Numbered from the stretch's first letter, positions 1 through 12,080 are shown. The stretch: 64,000 nucleotides of DNA from Coenobita brevimanus (GCA_032717465.1 CM064697.1:2438501-2502500), one strand, 5' to 3'. Numbers and translations are program-made. Notes: a model not told the origin generated them from the sequence alone.

Positions 1-767
1 ACCTGACCAAGATCCCTAGTCCCTTCCATTTAAATTGGCGGCCAAGTGCAGTCAGTCTGTAGTGTTTTATGTAGGCCAGTAACTAAGGAGACTCATTCTT
101 ATCCCATATGAATATCTCATCAAATTTCATGCAACCTCTGTTGGTTAATCAGGCTTTGAAAATGACTCATTTCCGTCAGGTGAAGCAGACTGATTAAGAC
201 AGTTGATAAATACGATCCGTGCATCCTCCCTCCCTGTCTCCCTGCCCCGCCCTTAGCAGAGTGGCGTGAATGATGGTAGCCTGTGATTTTTACCAACTTC
301 CGCCGCTGGACGAAGGCAGTTTAAGACAGTGACATACACAAACATTATGGTTATGGCCAAGCTGAGCCAGGAACCTTCATCACGGAAAGGTCAGCCCACT
401 TGTCGATCGATGCTGTGAAAAAAAAAAGTAAGAAAGAAAAGATGAAACGGTATAGTATCTACTGTTTCTGTTTTTCTTTTTTAAACACTCCATCTGACAA
501 AGTCAGAGGAGGGCGTTGTTATCACTGGGATCAATAGGTGTCCGTGGAGCTGGGAGGCAGAGCGGCAGGGCAGCTGGCGGGGCTTAGACATTTCGTTTCC
601 GGGCCAGAATTCAGAAAGTATTCATTAGATAGTAAAGAAATTTCACATATATATGTGTCTTACGGTGAACTGGTGCCTTCTGATAAGCAGAATGCTGTGA
701 AAAGTAAAAACAAAAAAATCCGGAAATTTCAATGCATCCTGAGTAAGGAATCTAAAGGGCTCAGGTT
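1..767. other. Unannotated low-copy sequence
   Basis: I see no gene, RNA or clear repeat here, only short A-rich runs. An 86-codon open frame from 538 has no ATG start, no recognisable motif and no splice context, so it is not annotated. Confidence 0.5.
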
Positions 768-937
768 ATGTGTGCTCAGAGGGGTAGACCAAGGATAAGA
801 TGGAGGGATGGAGTGGAGAAGATGGAGCATGAGAGACTGACTAGGAGAGTGTGAGTGAGGTGGAGGGGGAGACCAAGGATGAGATGGAGGGATGGAGCAT
901 GAGAGACTGACTAGGAGAGTGTATGTGAGTGAGGTGC
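768..937 (+). pseudogene. LINE reverse-transcriptase C-terminal remnant, tandemly duplicated
   Basis: One forward frame from about 768 reads ...QRGRPRIRWRDGVEKMEHER... and then stops. About 80 bp later the same block recurs (RGRPRMRWRDG), shortened by about 18 bp. A GRPR-x-RW-x-D-x-V motif is typical of the extreme C-terminus of many non-LTR retrotransposon ORF2 proteins (established family knowledge). Stops interrupt the frame and no upstream RT domain is present, so this is a dead fragment that has itself duplicated (784-862 and 870-937). The alternative is a simple purine-rich minisatellite giving this peptide by chance. Confidence 0.4.
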
Positions 938-1105
938 CTTACGCCCACCTTTAAAAGAAAGGATTGGGGCGGGGGGGGGAGGGAGAGGGCCGTTATGCAC
1001 ATGGTTAGGTGTGCAGGGAGGTGGGGTGGTATGTGCTTGATCAGATGGAGAGTTGCAACAGCGTAGCGTTGCCTATGTTTTTATCTGTATTAGCTGAGTT
1101 GATTG

Positions 1106-1108
<3 letters not shown>

Positions 1109-1145
<37 letters not shown>
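1109..1145. repeat. (GT)n microsatellite
   Basis: Uninterrupted GT dinucleotide run of about 18 units. Confidence 0.97.
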
Positions 1146-1146
<1 letters not shown>

Positions 1147-1227
1147 ATAAATTGTTTATGTGTTCACATATGTTTATTTGTGTGTTTGAATGTGCGTGCA
1201 AGATTACATGTATGTATGTATGCATGT

Positions 1228-1332
<105 letters not shown>

Positions 1333-1710
1333 ACGTTTGTGTTAGAAGTCACTGTCATGTTTGCTTGTGTGTGGGCGTGTACCTGTTGGTTTGTGCGTGA
1401 GAGAAAAATTTGCATGTTTATTCAAATCCGTCTGACGCGGATTTTTAAGCGGGGTAGTATTTACGGGGATGGGAGTGTCTGCGTGTATACATAAGCGCGC
1501 GTGTGTCAGGATTAGTGTGGGTGGGTCAGGCTACACTAACAACCCCGAGCGCAGACCATTGTAGTTGTGGGTCTCTGAGCAGTATCCCAGGTGGCATTGG
1601 TGGCCTCGTATCACCTCATCCTTAGCGATTTATTTTCCATATTATTACACCAGAACGTTCTCTTGTATGCCATCTGTATCATTTTAATATAGACGTAGTT
1701 TGCATCTGTA

Positions 1711-1825
1711 ACATACAAGAGGATATTAAGGTAACATACAAGAGGATGTTGAGGTAATATACAAGGGGATATTGAGGCAACATACAAGAGGATATTGAGG
1801 TGACATACAAGAGGATATTAAGGTA
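1711..1825. repeat. 23-bp minisatellite, 5 units
   Basis: Five head-to-tail units begin at 1711, 1734, 1757, 1780 and 1803, each close to ACATACAAGAGGATATTAAG plus GTA. Spacing is exactly 23 bp with only a few substitutions per unit, so the array is fairly young. Confidence 0.93.
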
Positions 1826-1990
1826 CACAGTGCAGACGAAATCGCATAGGAAAAAGTTTTTACGAAATCTCTAAGACCAGTTACTTGTGTTGGTGTAATG
1901 TCGACATATTTTGCATTAATGAAATACAAGGGAATTCTGAAATTTTATGTGCAGAGTAAATCGGTAAGGAAGAGGTGTTACGAAATCTGC
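1803..1990. repeat. Diverged ~120-bp tandem duplication containing the 23-bp unit
   Basis: The block at about 1803-1870 (one 23-bp unit, then GTGCAGACGAAATCG and TTACGAAATCT) is repeated at about 1922-1987 (AATACAAGGG, GTGCAGAGTAAATCG, TTACGAAATCT). The 23-bp array therefore looks like local expansion inside a larger duplicated unit. Confidence 0.6.
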
Positions 1991-1999
1991 ATTGCTACT

Positions 2000-2560
2000 G
2001 TAGAATACGGTCTACAGCGTCAAAGGTAAACTGTCACCCAGAATACTACCCCTTAGCTTCAGTGGTAGACTATTGTAGGTGTGGGTCCCTGGGTGAAGGC
2101 ATGTCGGTAAACTGCGACAGATAAGCTTCGTGTTGGGGGGGTAATGAGCGCAGGACAGCCAACGCTCACCCCTGCAAGGATCCCTGCTGTTACACGCCTC
2201 GTAAACCCCGCCCCTGTGACTTGAGAAGCAAGGGACAGCATGCAGGAAGGTCCCCACATATCCTCCTCTACCCCGTGCATAAAGACCCCGAGCCAGAGAG
2301 CGTCCGGAGTGGCTTATAATTCGAGCGGGGTGAAGGCTGAATGCGGGATTATCAGGTCCATTATCGTGCGGACTTGGCGGGGTAAACACTCACAAACCCG
2401 CTGGTGTTAGATGGTCCCCCTTTTAACATTAGTCCCCCCTTGAGTGAACCCGTCTCCTTGCCATATACAAAAGCAGCTCCTGTCCCCTCGTGCCCGTCAC
2501 AACCAGGAAAGCCAGCATCGTAACTCCAAGCTTCCCTGGGCAAAAAGGTTTATGAATACA
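2000..2560. other. GC-richer single-copy segment without recognisable gene
   Basis: Base composition is richer in G+C than the flanks. Open frames on both strands (up to about 125 codons on the minus strand) show no motif that I recognise and no good paired splice sites. It could be conserved non-coding or old repeat DNA. Confidence 0.35.
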
Positions 2561-2748
2561 AATGGTCTCACTATGTTAAGCGAAATTCATTACGTCAGCC
2601 GAGGTGGAGAGGAGAGGGTGGGCTATTATGTGTATTTAGGAGGGTGTGTGTGTGTGGTGTGGGGTCGTCTGCTCTGTGCACTCATTAAACTCATTGTTAA
2701 GGACAAGGGGGTCGCCAAATTGTGTCGTGTGTCGCTCTGTGTGTCACC

Positions 2749-2750
<2 letters not shown>

Positions 2751-2790
<40 letters not shown>
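2751..2790. repeat. (GA)n microsatellite
   Basis: Pure AG/GA run of about 20 units. Confidence 0.97.
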
Positions 2791-2791
<1 letters not shown>

Positions 2792-2876
2792 AGAGGAAGG
2801 AATAAGGGGTTAGACAGTTATTTGACATTTTGTAGTACAGGTATAATATATTATAAAATACAGTAGTACAGTATAG

Positions 2877-3000
2877 TATAGTAGTAGTAGTAGTAGTTGT
2901 TGTTGTTGCTGTTGTTGTAATGGTAGTAGTAATAGTAGTAGTAATAATAGTAGCAGTAGTAGTAGTAGAAGTAGTAGTAGTAGAAGCAGTAGCAGTATTA
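2877..3000. repeat. Degenerate (GTA)n trinucleotide tract
   Basis: Long interrupted run of GTA/TAG with GTT and GCA variants. Confidence 0.85.
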
Positions 3001-3099
3001 AGAGAAGGGGTAAGAGATTAAAACAATAGTCGTTAGGATATTTTTAAGAATTGTACCAGCAGTTGTGTGTATAAGTGTGAGAGAGACTGACAGAGAAGA

Positions 3100-3706
3100 G
3101 AAAGAGTGAGAGAGCGTGTGTGTCTGTAAACAAGTAATCAGAGGTATTCAGGTTTTGGCCACACACGCCATGAAGGTTAAGCAGAAAGAAACACGGGAGC
3201 TCAGAAAATCACCGACATATAATTTGGCAAAGTTTTTCCACCAATCTAACTCTTGGTTTCCAGTTATTGGCAGTTGGATCGTCAGCTGTCCTCAACGCGG
3301 GATAAATATCACACACACTCTGTTTTTATTCTTCCTTACACACTTCTTCTACTCCCCCTCTGCACACCACTTCATTTTCTGATGCTGGGTTAATCCGTCA
3401 CCAGTCAGGCCCTGTTAATAATCTTTGCTTTGCGGTGGGGACATATCTTGGTATATATCTGTTTCATCCTTCACACCTAGTCTATGCTTGTTTTTAGTAT
3501 ACTTCTGTTTCCTTCCCTACACCTGGTTTAAGTTTGTGTATTGTGCTTTTGCTTCCTTCATTACACCTAGTTTGCATTTGTTTAGTGTATCTTTGCTTCC
3601 TTCATCACACTAGGTTTAGTTTTGCTCTCCCTCGCACTTCTTCCCCCTCCCCCTTACTTCATAGTCTGGTGTTGGTACAGTAAGTCACCAGCCATTCACT
3701 GTTCTT
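3100..3706. other. Unannotated, T/C-rich
   Basis: Two short frames here have no motifs. About 3470-3610 contains loosely repeated blocks of the form TCCTTCATCACACCTAGTTT, about 65 bp apart, so the segment looks like a worn minisatellite. Confidence 0.4.
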
Positions 3707-3890
3707 GACTCTTTTAGTGCGATGACTTGACTTTTTTTTTTTTCCTTGCTGCCGTAAGACCTCTCCTGCTGGAGAAGTTAATGAAGGCTACATACAACCC
3801 CTTCCGTCCTAGAAAGATTGTCATAATCTTAATAAAATCGCCTGAAGATGGTAAAGATAAAGCAAGACGTAATGGTTGTGAAAGAGTTAA
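3707..3890. mobile_element. Foldback MITE copy (TTAA/CCCTTTCAGT family)
   Basis: The left end reads CTTTTAGTGCGATGAC and the right end reads TGTGAAAGAGTTAA. The middle holds the family core AATGAAGGCTACATacAACCCC and a right-arm AATAAAATCGCCTG. The left inner arm is eroded (poly-T), so the copy is diverged. It has no coding capacity. Family assignment rests on comparison with the other copies in this window. Confidence 0.6.
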
Positions 3891-4769
3891 AATTTTCCTG
3901 GCTTTTGTATCTTAGTTACCACATTGTTAGTTGTCATCACTCATCATCATCCAAATCTTTTTTTCTGCCTCAGTTACCATGTTCTTAGTTATCATCGCTC
4001 ATAATCATACAGACCATTTTCATCATAGCATGGGGTAAGGTAGGGTCCCGAGAACCAGAAAGAACCTTATAGAATGAAACCTAACCAAATTTGACCAACT
4101 GAAAGGGCCACACTCTCAGTCATTCGCTATTCAGACCCCTGGAATCCTGGCTTCACCTGATAGAGGAAAGAAAAAAAAAAATCCGCTCTCAGTTTCACAC
4201 TCACCTATCCGACAGAGTCAATCTAACGACTGTCATGTTATAAAGGGGGTACCAAACCCTGGTAATACACTCTTCCCTACAAAATTCATCCAGCCAGCTC
4301 GATCTCTTGTCGGTTTCCTAGTCTCATTAGCTCCTATACATCTCTTCCTCACGTTCGTTTACCATATCTGTCCACCTTTTCTTGCCCTACCAAACCTCCT
4401 CCCACCTTCATGTTCGCTCAGATATACCTTTTTCACAACTCAGTTCACGGTCATTCTCTTCACATGGCCATACTATCAAAGCACGTTCTCCTCGACTTCC
4501 TTACTCCGCATCTTTCACGAATCACATTATTCCTTATCCTGTCCACTCTCCGCACTCCACACACATTCCTCAATAGACCCATCTTTACTGTTCTTATTTG
4601 TTTCATTTTCATGCCACACCACACTCTCACACCGGTATGCTATAGTGAGCACTAAAACTCCTTCATGCAATCTTATAGCTGCAACACTCGGACCTCTGCT
4701 TCGTGTTCAGGTGTTCATAGCACGAGCCGTTTTCCTTCCCAGTGTTACTCTACACTTCTTTTGCACATT

Positions 4770-4772
<3 letters not shown>

Positions 4773-4808
<36 letters not shown>
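4773..4808. repeat. (CT)n microsatellite
   Basis: Pure CT run of about 18 units. Confidence 0.97.
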
Positions 4809-4809
<1 letters not shown>

Positions 4810-4989
4810 CTGTAACATCACAGTTGGAGTCAATTTCTCCCTCAGCAACCATCACTTTACTCTTATTACCCGTCCCCGTCCCAGAGGGGTTCGGGGAAGA
4901 GTATTGTCTTCACTCAGTTTGTCTGTTTGTTTGTTTTTGTCTGTCTGTGTGTCTGTTAACAACTCTGCGCGAAAACTACTGGTACGATT

Positions 4990-5560
4990 ATGACTAAACT
5001 TACAGGGATGATGGGCTATGATCTTCTGATCTCCTGATTAAATTTTGGACGAAATTGGGCCAAGGCCAAGGCTGTAGGCCCAAAAAATGTTTAAAAACAA
5101 GGACAGGTAAAAATCGTTTTTTCGCCATAACTCCTTTCAGATTCGTCATATCAACATGAAACCACTTTAAAGGTGCATCTTTCAAATCTGCATCCTATAA
5201 CATGCCTCATTGCATCAGGAGGGTCCTCCCCAGTTAGCGGTAGGGGGTCAGTGTCAGGTGGGTCGTGCCTAAATTTAAGTGGGCATAAAATCGTCAGTTT
5301 TCACCTGATTTACTCCTAGTTTGATATGTGACATCTTTGACTAGATATCCTGTTGTGTTTATACGTCAGCACTAAAATTACTGCCGGGGACGGGTTTGCT
5401 GTGCCTTGGCACCGCTTCTTGTTTAGATTTACTTTCAAGGGACGACGCTCACAGACATCCCAAAAAGCTCTCGCATTTTGTAAGCAGCACTGCATCATCT
5501 GCATACACTGAATTTGAGATATTCCATCCATCTCCATTCATTAACAATGCCATTATTAAC
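4990..5560. other. Possible old dispersed repeat, no gene
   Basis: Contains a phrase (GCCATAACTCCTTTCAGATT) of the kind often seen in dispersed invertebrate repeats, but no second copy occurs in the window. Short minus-strand frames have no motif that I recognise. Confidence 0.25.
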
Positions 5561-5580
5561 TGCTATTATTAGACTCTGAA

Positions 5581-5583
<3 letters not shown>

Positions 5584-5654
<71 letters not shown>
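5584..5654. repeat. (AC)n microsatellite
   Basis: Pure AC run of about 35 units. Confidence 0.97.
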
Positions 5655-5656
<2 letters not shown>

Positions 5657-5707
5657 TTTTCTGCGCTTTTGGCACTCGGTTGGGTATTAGTCGTACATAT
5701 TCTTCCT

Positions 5708-5925
5708 TTAACCCTGTCACCACGAGAAAGCATTTTTCATTTTAAACTTGTTAACTACAGATGATTTTTTTTTGGGGGGGGTTCAGTTTAGGGAAGACAC
5801 CTTAATGCAGGGATTATTGAAGCCGTAATCTAATCCCTTCAGTTGAAAAATTAATAACACTGACTAAAATTATCGGGTGGTTGCAGAAATAGGATGCATA
5901 GGACGCCATTGCAGTAAGACGTTAA
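5708..5925. mobile_element. Foldback MITE copy flanked by TTAA
   Basis: Starts TTAACCCTGTCACCACGAG and ends with GACGTTAAC, so a TTAA lies at each edge. The core keeps TTCAGTTTAGGGAAGAC, the loop region with AATCCCTTCAGTTGAAAA, and the right-arm ACTAAAATTATCGGGTGG, which is complementary in pattern to the left arm. Confidence 0.6.
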
Positions 5926-6084
5926 CTTTTCATCCAGTGACCATTCTTGAGCAAACTTCCACTCTCCACCACATTACCCCGCCCTCCCACCACGGAAAGT
6001 AATTGTGTGTCAGCCTTTCCCAGAACTGAACATTGTGAACTTTCCTTTACCTTGTTTTCTCAGAACCTCCCACCCATTATATTT

Positions 6085-6790
6085 TAAGTCCCTGTCCACA
6101 TCACCAGTCCCTTCACAACACCCGGCTCTCCGCGCTACCACCACAACACGAAGCCCTTCATAATAACACCACAACACAGTCGGGCCCTCCACAACACCAC
6201 CAGACCCTACACCTTACTACTGCCACACACAATGAGGCTCATCACATCTCCAGACCCTCCACCGCACCACCAGACTCAGCACCACAACACCACCACGCTG
6301 TCTACCACACCACCAGGTCCTCTACAACGCCAACAGATTCCCCACCACACCGGCACCAGGTCCTCCACAATACCATCTCAACACCACCAGGCCCTCTGCA
6401 ACACCACCAGTCTCTCTGCACACCACCAAGATCTTCGCAACACTAGCACATCATCACCAGAGTAAGTACAACACCAACAGTCCCTTCGCCATACTTTCAG
6501 GCCCTCCACAAGATACCAAGCCATTCACCACGCTGCCAGGGTCTCCACAAGAGCACTAGAACACCTCCAACACAGCTCAAACATTGCATCATCACAAGGC
6601 CTTCCCAACATGTCCATAGCGCCTCCACAACACCACTACAGCACCTGCACAACATCATTAAGTTGTCCACCCGTGCAAAACCATAATTCCATAAGGTTTC
6701 CACTACACTATTAGTCCACAACACCACACCACACCACGCAACCACATTACCAGCCTCTCCACAACTCGCCACAACACCGAATCCTTGATA
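6085..6790. repeat. CCA-rich degenerate ~20-bp minisatellite
   Basis: More than 20 units resembling CCACAACACCACCAGGCCCT follow one another, with unit lengths of about 18-45 bp from internal insertions. The open frames across it (for example 6232-6465 plus, His/Thr/Pro-rich) are by-products of the repeat, not genes. Confidence 0.8.
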
Positions 6791-6899
6791 ACAGACCTCA
6801 TGCACCTCTAGGAGAAGTCGTGTTCTCTACGCGTATGCAGCTTTAACTCGCAACCCGATCTTGTGAGCAGTGCAAAATCAGTCACAGCCTATCCTCAGT

Positions 6900-7080
6900 C
6901 TAGGAGTGGGTGCTTTTCCATCTTCTCTCTGTCTCTTTCCTTCCCAGTTCTTTACCTCTTTCCCCGTCTCTGTCTTCTATCCTCCCCGTTCCTCCCCAGC
7001 TCTGATTCTCTCTCTCTTTCACTCTTTCATCCTCTCCTCTTCTCTCTCTTTCCTCCTCCTCCTCCAGGCTCTCTTCATTA
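6900..7080. repeat. Pyrimidine-rich tract
   Basis: Nearly pure C/T strand, ending in CTCCTCCTCCTCCAG. This resembles a strong splice acceptor. An open frame of about 110 codons continues downstream but has no convincing donor, so no exon is called. Confidence 0.7.
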
Positions 7081-7532
7081 TTTCATTTTTGTTATTCCCA
7101 CGAGACCCTCCGCTGCGGCTTCCCAGTCTCCTCCCTGGCGACGACCTCACTAACTCGCAGAACGCCCCCAGCCTGTTCAGGGGACGTATTCTTCTGGGTG
7201 TAGGAATCTCACAGGCATTTTATTCTTACCAATATGTTTCTGCTTATGACACGCTAAAAATCTCTTATATGTTGTTTTTGCTAACTATGTTCATTTTAAT
7301 AGAGTTGTATGTAGCACGAAAGAGAATGTTAATGTGTTATCTGCGAAAAAATAATCTCTCGGAAAACAAACAGGGATGCATTAAGGTAAATGTTGAGGTG
7401 TTCTGTGCAAAACTAGTCGCTAAGGAAACATGCAAGAAAGCAAAGATGGTCGCATTGACGTAGACTTATTATGAGCAAATTAATCATTGACAAACCATAC
7501 AAGAAAACATGAAGGAACAATAGGCAAAAAAT

Positions 7533-7561
7533 AGAGAGAGAGAGAGAGAGAGAGAGAGAGG
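7533..7561. repeat. (GA)n microsatellite
   Basis: Pure run of about 14 units. Confidence 0.95.
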
Positions 7562-7847
7562 CAAGGGGAAGAGGTGCTGGGGAGCCTCCGTGCCTCTCGA
7601 GATTACGACCCCAGGTTATCGTGAGCCATAGCGCCCTAAGCCCCCCATTCCCCTCCTCTCCCTTCCCTTCCTGCTTCCTCCTTCTCCTCCTCCTCCAGTA
7701 AGCTACGTCCACCTGGGGTAAGGGGAGGACCCGCTGCCAACAACGACGGCGCTTTCTAGTACGTGGCTGAGTCCGTATTTATAGAAAATCTTAACCAAAC
7801 TGTAGGATACACGTCCCCATAGCCGTTTACGATTATCGGAAATCCTT

Positions 7848-7876
7848 TTTTTTATTATTATTATTATTATTATTTC
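7848..7876. repeat. (ATT)n microsatellite
   Basis: Short ATT trinucleotide run following a T-tract. Confidence 0.9.
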
Positions 7877-8467
7877 GTTCAGTATAATAATATTGTAGAC
7901 TGGTTGTGGAATGCATGGTCGCTGAACGCATGAAGGCAAAGCTAAAATAAAAACAGTCTTAAACACAACTTAAGTCCAGGACATTCTGTAAGTCTGGAAG
8001 GTGGTGCCTAGCAAACAAAGCTACCATCGTAGTTTCCAGTACAGCTCGGGAGACGTAAGCACCGCACGCCACCGCACCCAACACTCGACCCTATCCACGG
8101 GGGTCACAGGGGCGAGTCTCACCTGCCCCGGGGGTTTCCAGGATAATAACGATTCCAGCAAAGGTCATAAACTTCGACTCAACTCGCCAACTTCGGACTT
8201 ATTTTTCCAGTCCAAGGAGGAGAGGGGTCGTGTGGGTCTTGTGCCTCTAGGACTTAAGGCTCGAAGTCCCTCCTGTCTCGCCTCCTGGCTTGCGTCTCCT
8301 GGCTTTGGGAAAACTGTCCTGGAGGTGCCATTTTCCCCCGTACACCTTGGTCGGTACAGATAATGTCTTGCCACATGAACGTGACGACATCTTGTATATT
8401 TCCACCAGCAGACAAAGAAGGTGATCTGAGGTAAATGGAAGCCCGGGTGCAATACCAGTGGGGTTAT

Positions 8468-8470
<3 letters not shown>

Positions 8471-8557
<87 letters not shown>
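8471..8557. repeat. Compound (AC)n(TC)n microsatellite
   Basis: About 15 AC units pass into about 28 TC units. Confidence 0.97.
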
Positions 8558-8560
<3 letters not shown>

Positions 8561-8730
8561 GCCGCACAAAACAACAAAACGCCTGGGACTAAAGAACAGC
8601 ACAACGCATAACCCTCCCACCCCCTCGTAATGAAAACTAATAGCAAATTCCGAGGGCAATTATTTTTTCCATAACCTGTTCTGAGGTGAAGCTGTATATT
8701 TATGTATGATTACCTGCCTCGGTTTTATCG

Positions 8731-9260
8731 TCACTCATTCACCTACCAAGCACCTCAGTAGAATGTATGTTTTTGCTCTCATCCTCGCAATAGTACAATC
8801 AAATGCTTCAACACATTGGTTATCTATGTTTTTGTCCTCACTCATACCGTTACCACGCTTTTTACTAGGTTTGTCAATTCTCTCAGCTTTACTGCCGTAC
8901 CTACTAAAGAATTTAGTCGACTTCATGTTTATCCTTTCGTCTTCACTGATACTCTATGCACTTCGATAGATTACATTTTTTTTTTTTTCCTATACCTTCT
9001 AAAGACCTTAGATGGCTGAATGTTCGTCCTTTTATCCTCATTCATACAGCTACTATGCACCTCAATAGGTTGCTTGAATATTTTTTTGCTCCTTTAACTG
9101 CTAAAAAATAAAGAGAACGCAGGTATATATGATTGTCCTCACTCATACAACTACCATGCGCTTCAGTAAGTGGCTTGCTTATTCTTTATTATTCCTGTAG
9201 TTGCTAAAGACTTCAACAGACTGCTTGTTTATCCTCTCATCTTTACTCAACTGCTACGAA
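8731..9260. repeat. Degenerate ~100-bp tandem array
   Basis: Anchors of the form TCCTCACTCATACnnCTACCATGC recur at about 8731, 8785, 8839, 8943, 9039, 9140 and 9244. Each is followed by CTTCARTAGRTTGCTTGTTTAT and a CTAAAGACTTCAACAGACTG half-unit, so the higher-order period is about 100 bp made of two ~50-bp halves. Units are strongly diverged and non-coding. Confidence 0.75.
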
Positions 9261-9552
9261 ACACATCACAAACAAACCAGAGTCAGTATATATTAAACTG
9301 AAGAATACAGTCTGACAAAATTGTTCCTGATAATAATTCTTTATCGTAGAAATTGGCTAAATTCCTTAATGGATACGCCCCAAGACAATTGCGGTGGCAA
9401 ATGTCGCTGCAGAAACCTTTTTAATCTTTATATATTAAGAAGGTTACGGGCCGCGTATTTTCACTCACTTTGGAGACTCCTTGGCACCTCCTCCTTGTCG
9501 GTTGATTTTTTCCTCTTATAACTAGGTATTGTCTTGTGCGTTTTGTCTGCTC

Positions 9553-9754
9553 TTAACCCTGTGACGATGTTGACATCTTTCATGTTTTCTTCTGTTTCAA
9601 CCATTTAATGATAGCTCAGGGGAGAATTTTCAAACGGAAGGGTTAGACATACCCTTCGTTAAACCTTTTTGTGCAATTGTTCTTTCCTAAATCAGAAAAA
9701 TAATTTGAAGCTGGCATGAATCGACTCGTAAGATGTCATTGAAGTGAAAGGATT
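9553..9754. mobile_element. Foldback MITE copy, diverged
   Basis: Left end TTAACCCTGTGACGATG, right end GATGTCATTGAAGTGAAAGG. The core carries CAAACGGAAGGGTTAGAC, the reverse complement of the family's usual core, so the middle may have been re-formed by hairpin repair. Arms are poorly conserved. Confidence 0.45.
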
Positions 9755-10404
9755 CATGTCAGCCTGTGCTGCATTAGTGATATATGAGAATATTAAAGTG
9801 CTAAATGTAAATATTTACTGGCAATGAAGAGGTACAGGGGAGTCTCTTAAGTCGACTAGAAGGCGACCCTACCCCTAGTATTATAAAAACTTAAGAGGCC
9901 AACTGTGTATGCAGACACAGTTGTAAGTAATGGAAGGACTTAGGCTGCATGTCACGTTAAAGAGCGCAATGAGGTGGTCACTATTACATAACCGCGGTCT
10001 GTCCGTCTGAACAGACCCGTCGACCAAAGGTAAGCAAGTGCTTCTGTACGATGTCCTACAAGTACATAATAGTACATACCATAAGGAACTGACGCCTCTA
10101 TGTGCAGGCACAGCACTTCACTAGGGTCGGATCAGGGTCCTTCCCACGGCAAGGTGCAGGGAAATATGAGGAGGTTTGGCTCCCGGGTGGACGCCGCAGC
10201 TGCTTCATCCAGGGTGCACATCGAAACCACGTGCAGGCTCCTTGTCAGTGTCTCAGCAGCAAAATAAACCAAATGCGCCATGCCCTCATTATGAGGATTA
10301 ATGACATGTACTGGGGCTTACTTATCCGTTTGTGCTCTCAGTTTAAATGATGATGTCGAAGAATTTCATTGCATGGACGGTGAAGAACTGTTTATTCGAA
10401 GCTC

Positions 10405-10619
10405 TTGACCCTTTCAGTCTGATGACATTTTCAGTTTTCTTCTTGCTGCTACCAGACGAATTGATTCAGCTTGAGAGATTTTTTTTTTTTCTAACTGGTG
10501 TAGCTAGATTGGTCTGAATAGTTTCACAATCAGACGTCTCCCTTAAAGTGGAAAAAAAAAAAATATTTGTGAATAGTGAAAAAGAAAAAATACGACACGT
10601 CATTGGATGAAAGGATGAA
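10405..10619. mobile_element. Foldback MITE copy
   Basis: Left arm is very clear: CCCTTTCAGTCTGATGAC, then TTCTTGCTGCTACCAGACGA and TTCAGCTTGAGAGA. The right arm is eroded (GACACGTCATTGGATGAAAGG). The inner half is A/T-tract rich. Confidence 0.6.
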
Positions 10620-11004
10620 AACCCTAAAGCCACTAGAATTGAGGAAAATCACCTAGAAAATGGAATTCCACCCATTAAATAAGGGGAAAAAAAAAAACGG
10701 GAAAAAAATCGTCTGGCGATAGGTAAAATATAGTTGTTACGACGTCTCCCGTCCCCAAGGTGCCATTTCTGTATTCTTGTGTTGCATGCACTAAACATCA
10801 CAAGATTCCAGGTACAGATGCTGGATTCGCCGTTCTTAAGGTCCGCTGAGTTCGCTGTCAGGATATAAAAATGAAAGAAAAAAATATAAATCTTTTTAGT
10901 CTCCCAGGAAGACGAGTCCCTTCAAGTTTTACATGAGTTTTTGTTTTTGCACTTCACACTTTCAATATTATGATTTAGTACTTTGAGGTAACGTATTCAC
11001 TTCA

Positions 11005-11010
<6 letters not shown>

Positions 11011-11045
<35 letters not shown>
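11011..11045. repeat. (TG)n microsatellite
   Basis: Pure run of about 17 units. Confidence 0.97.
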
Positions 11046-11048
<3 letters not shown>

Positions 11049-11059
11049 AGATAAGTATT

Positions 11060-12080
11060 CCCATAATTTAAAAAGTGTGGGTATAGTCCAAATAGTCAAA
11101 ATTATTCTCTTGCATTATCTCTCTTAGTTAAAAATTCAAGCCTCAGGAAAGAAACAAAAACATACAGCAATTATCTGAGTATAAGTAAACTCTCAGTTAT
11201 CCATCATCGCCATACCCAGCCCAATGCATTATCCGGCTCTGTTGGCTCGGCTCTTTTAAAGTAATATCCGGTGAAATAATGCAATATCCGGCACCAGACG
11301 GGACATAATCAGTGGTTCCATGCAATATACGGCACTGAGGCGTATCAACCAGCTTGTAATTTGTAGAGAACCATCACTGTATTACTGTACTGTATCATTA
11401 TTTTAGGGTATTCTTAGTTTTCATCTATACTCGTGGGAAAGATTTTATAATAGAGGATCGAGATTTAATTGCACAACATCCGCCTTGACGCTGAATGTTG
11501 AGCTGATGGGGGGAGGTACTATATGACAGAATATTCTACGTTTCACGTTATTTGGTGTAGGGCTTTGCAGAATTACAATGGACAGCTGAGAGTTGACTGT
11601 ACTTCGAATCCAAGAATCGATGGCAGGAATTACTGTATACTTGCGTACTAAGAACGTCCTGGTATAATTCAAATGGCAGAAAATATTCCCGATTAAGTCC
11701 TCGATTGCTGTCACATATCGAGACCGTGTGTGACTGAGAAGGTAAGATCTAAATATTTCTTCGCTACAGCACACAACTGTCGCTTTACATCCATGTCCCC
11801 ATTTCATCCCGAGGTACAAACTCACTCAAGAATCAAACCTAGTACCAATCGCTTATGAGGCATGTATGCTTTCGATTACACTCCCACTACCACCAGTATA
11901 ATCAAATTCACATTGCAGAAATTATACCTACAATGTCGAAATTATGTAGGTATAATTCGAAGTTGGCTAATGATGCCCACATATTGAATCTGTATTGGGA
12001 TAATTAGTGATTCAAATTATACTAAAATATGTGATAGGTATGACATCAACGTCATAAAATTGTGCGGCTATAATTCAGAT
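11060..12080. other. AT-rich unannotated segment
   Basis: A 126-codon minus-strand frame (11445-11825) has ordinary composition but no motif, splice or promoter context. About 11225-11335 carries four spaced copies of an ATATCCGGC word. I call no gene. Confidence 0.4.

Noticed and set aside
7060..7200. Exon beginning after CTCCTCCTCCTCCAG
   Set aside because: The acceptor is only the end of a pyrimidine tract, and no usable donor follows within the open frame.
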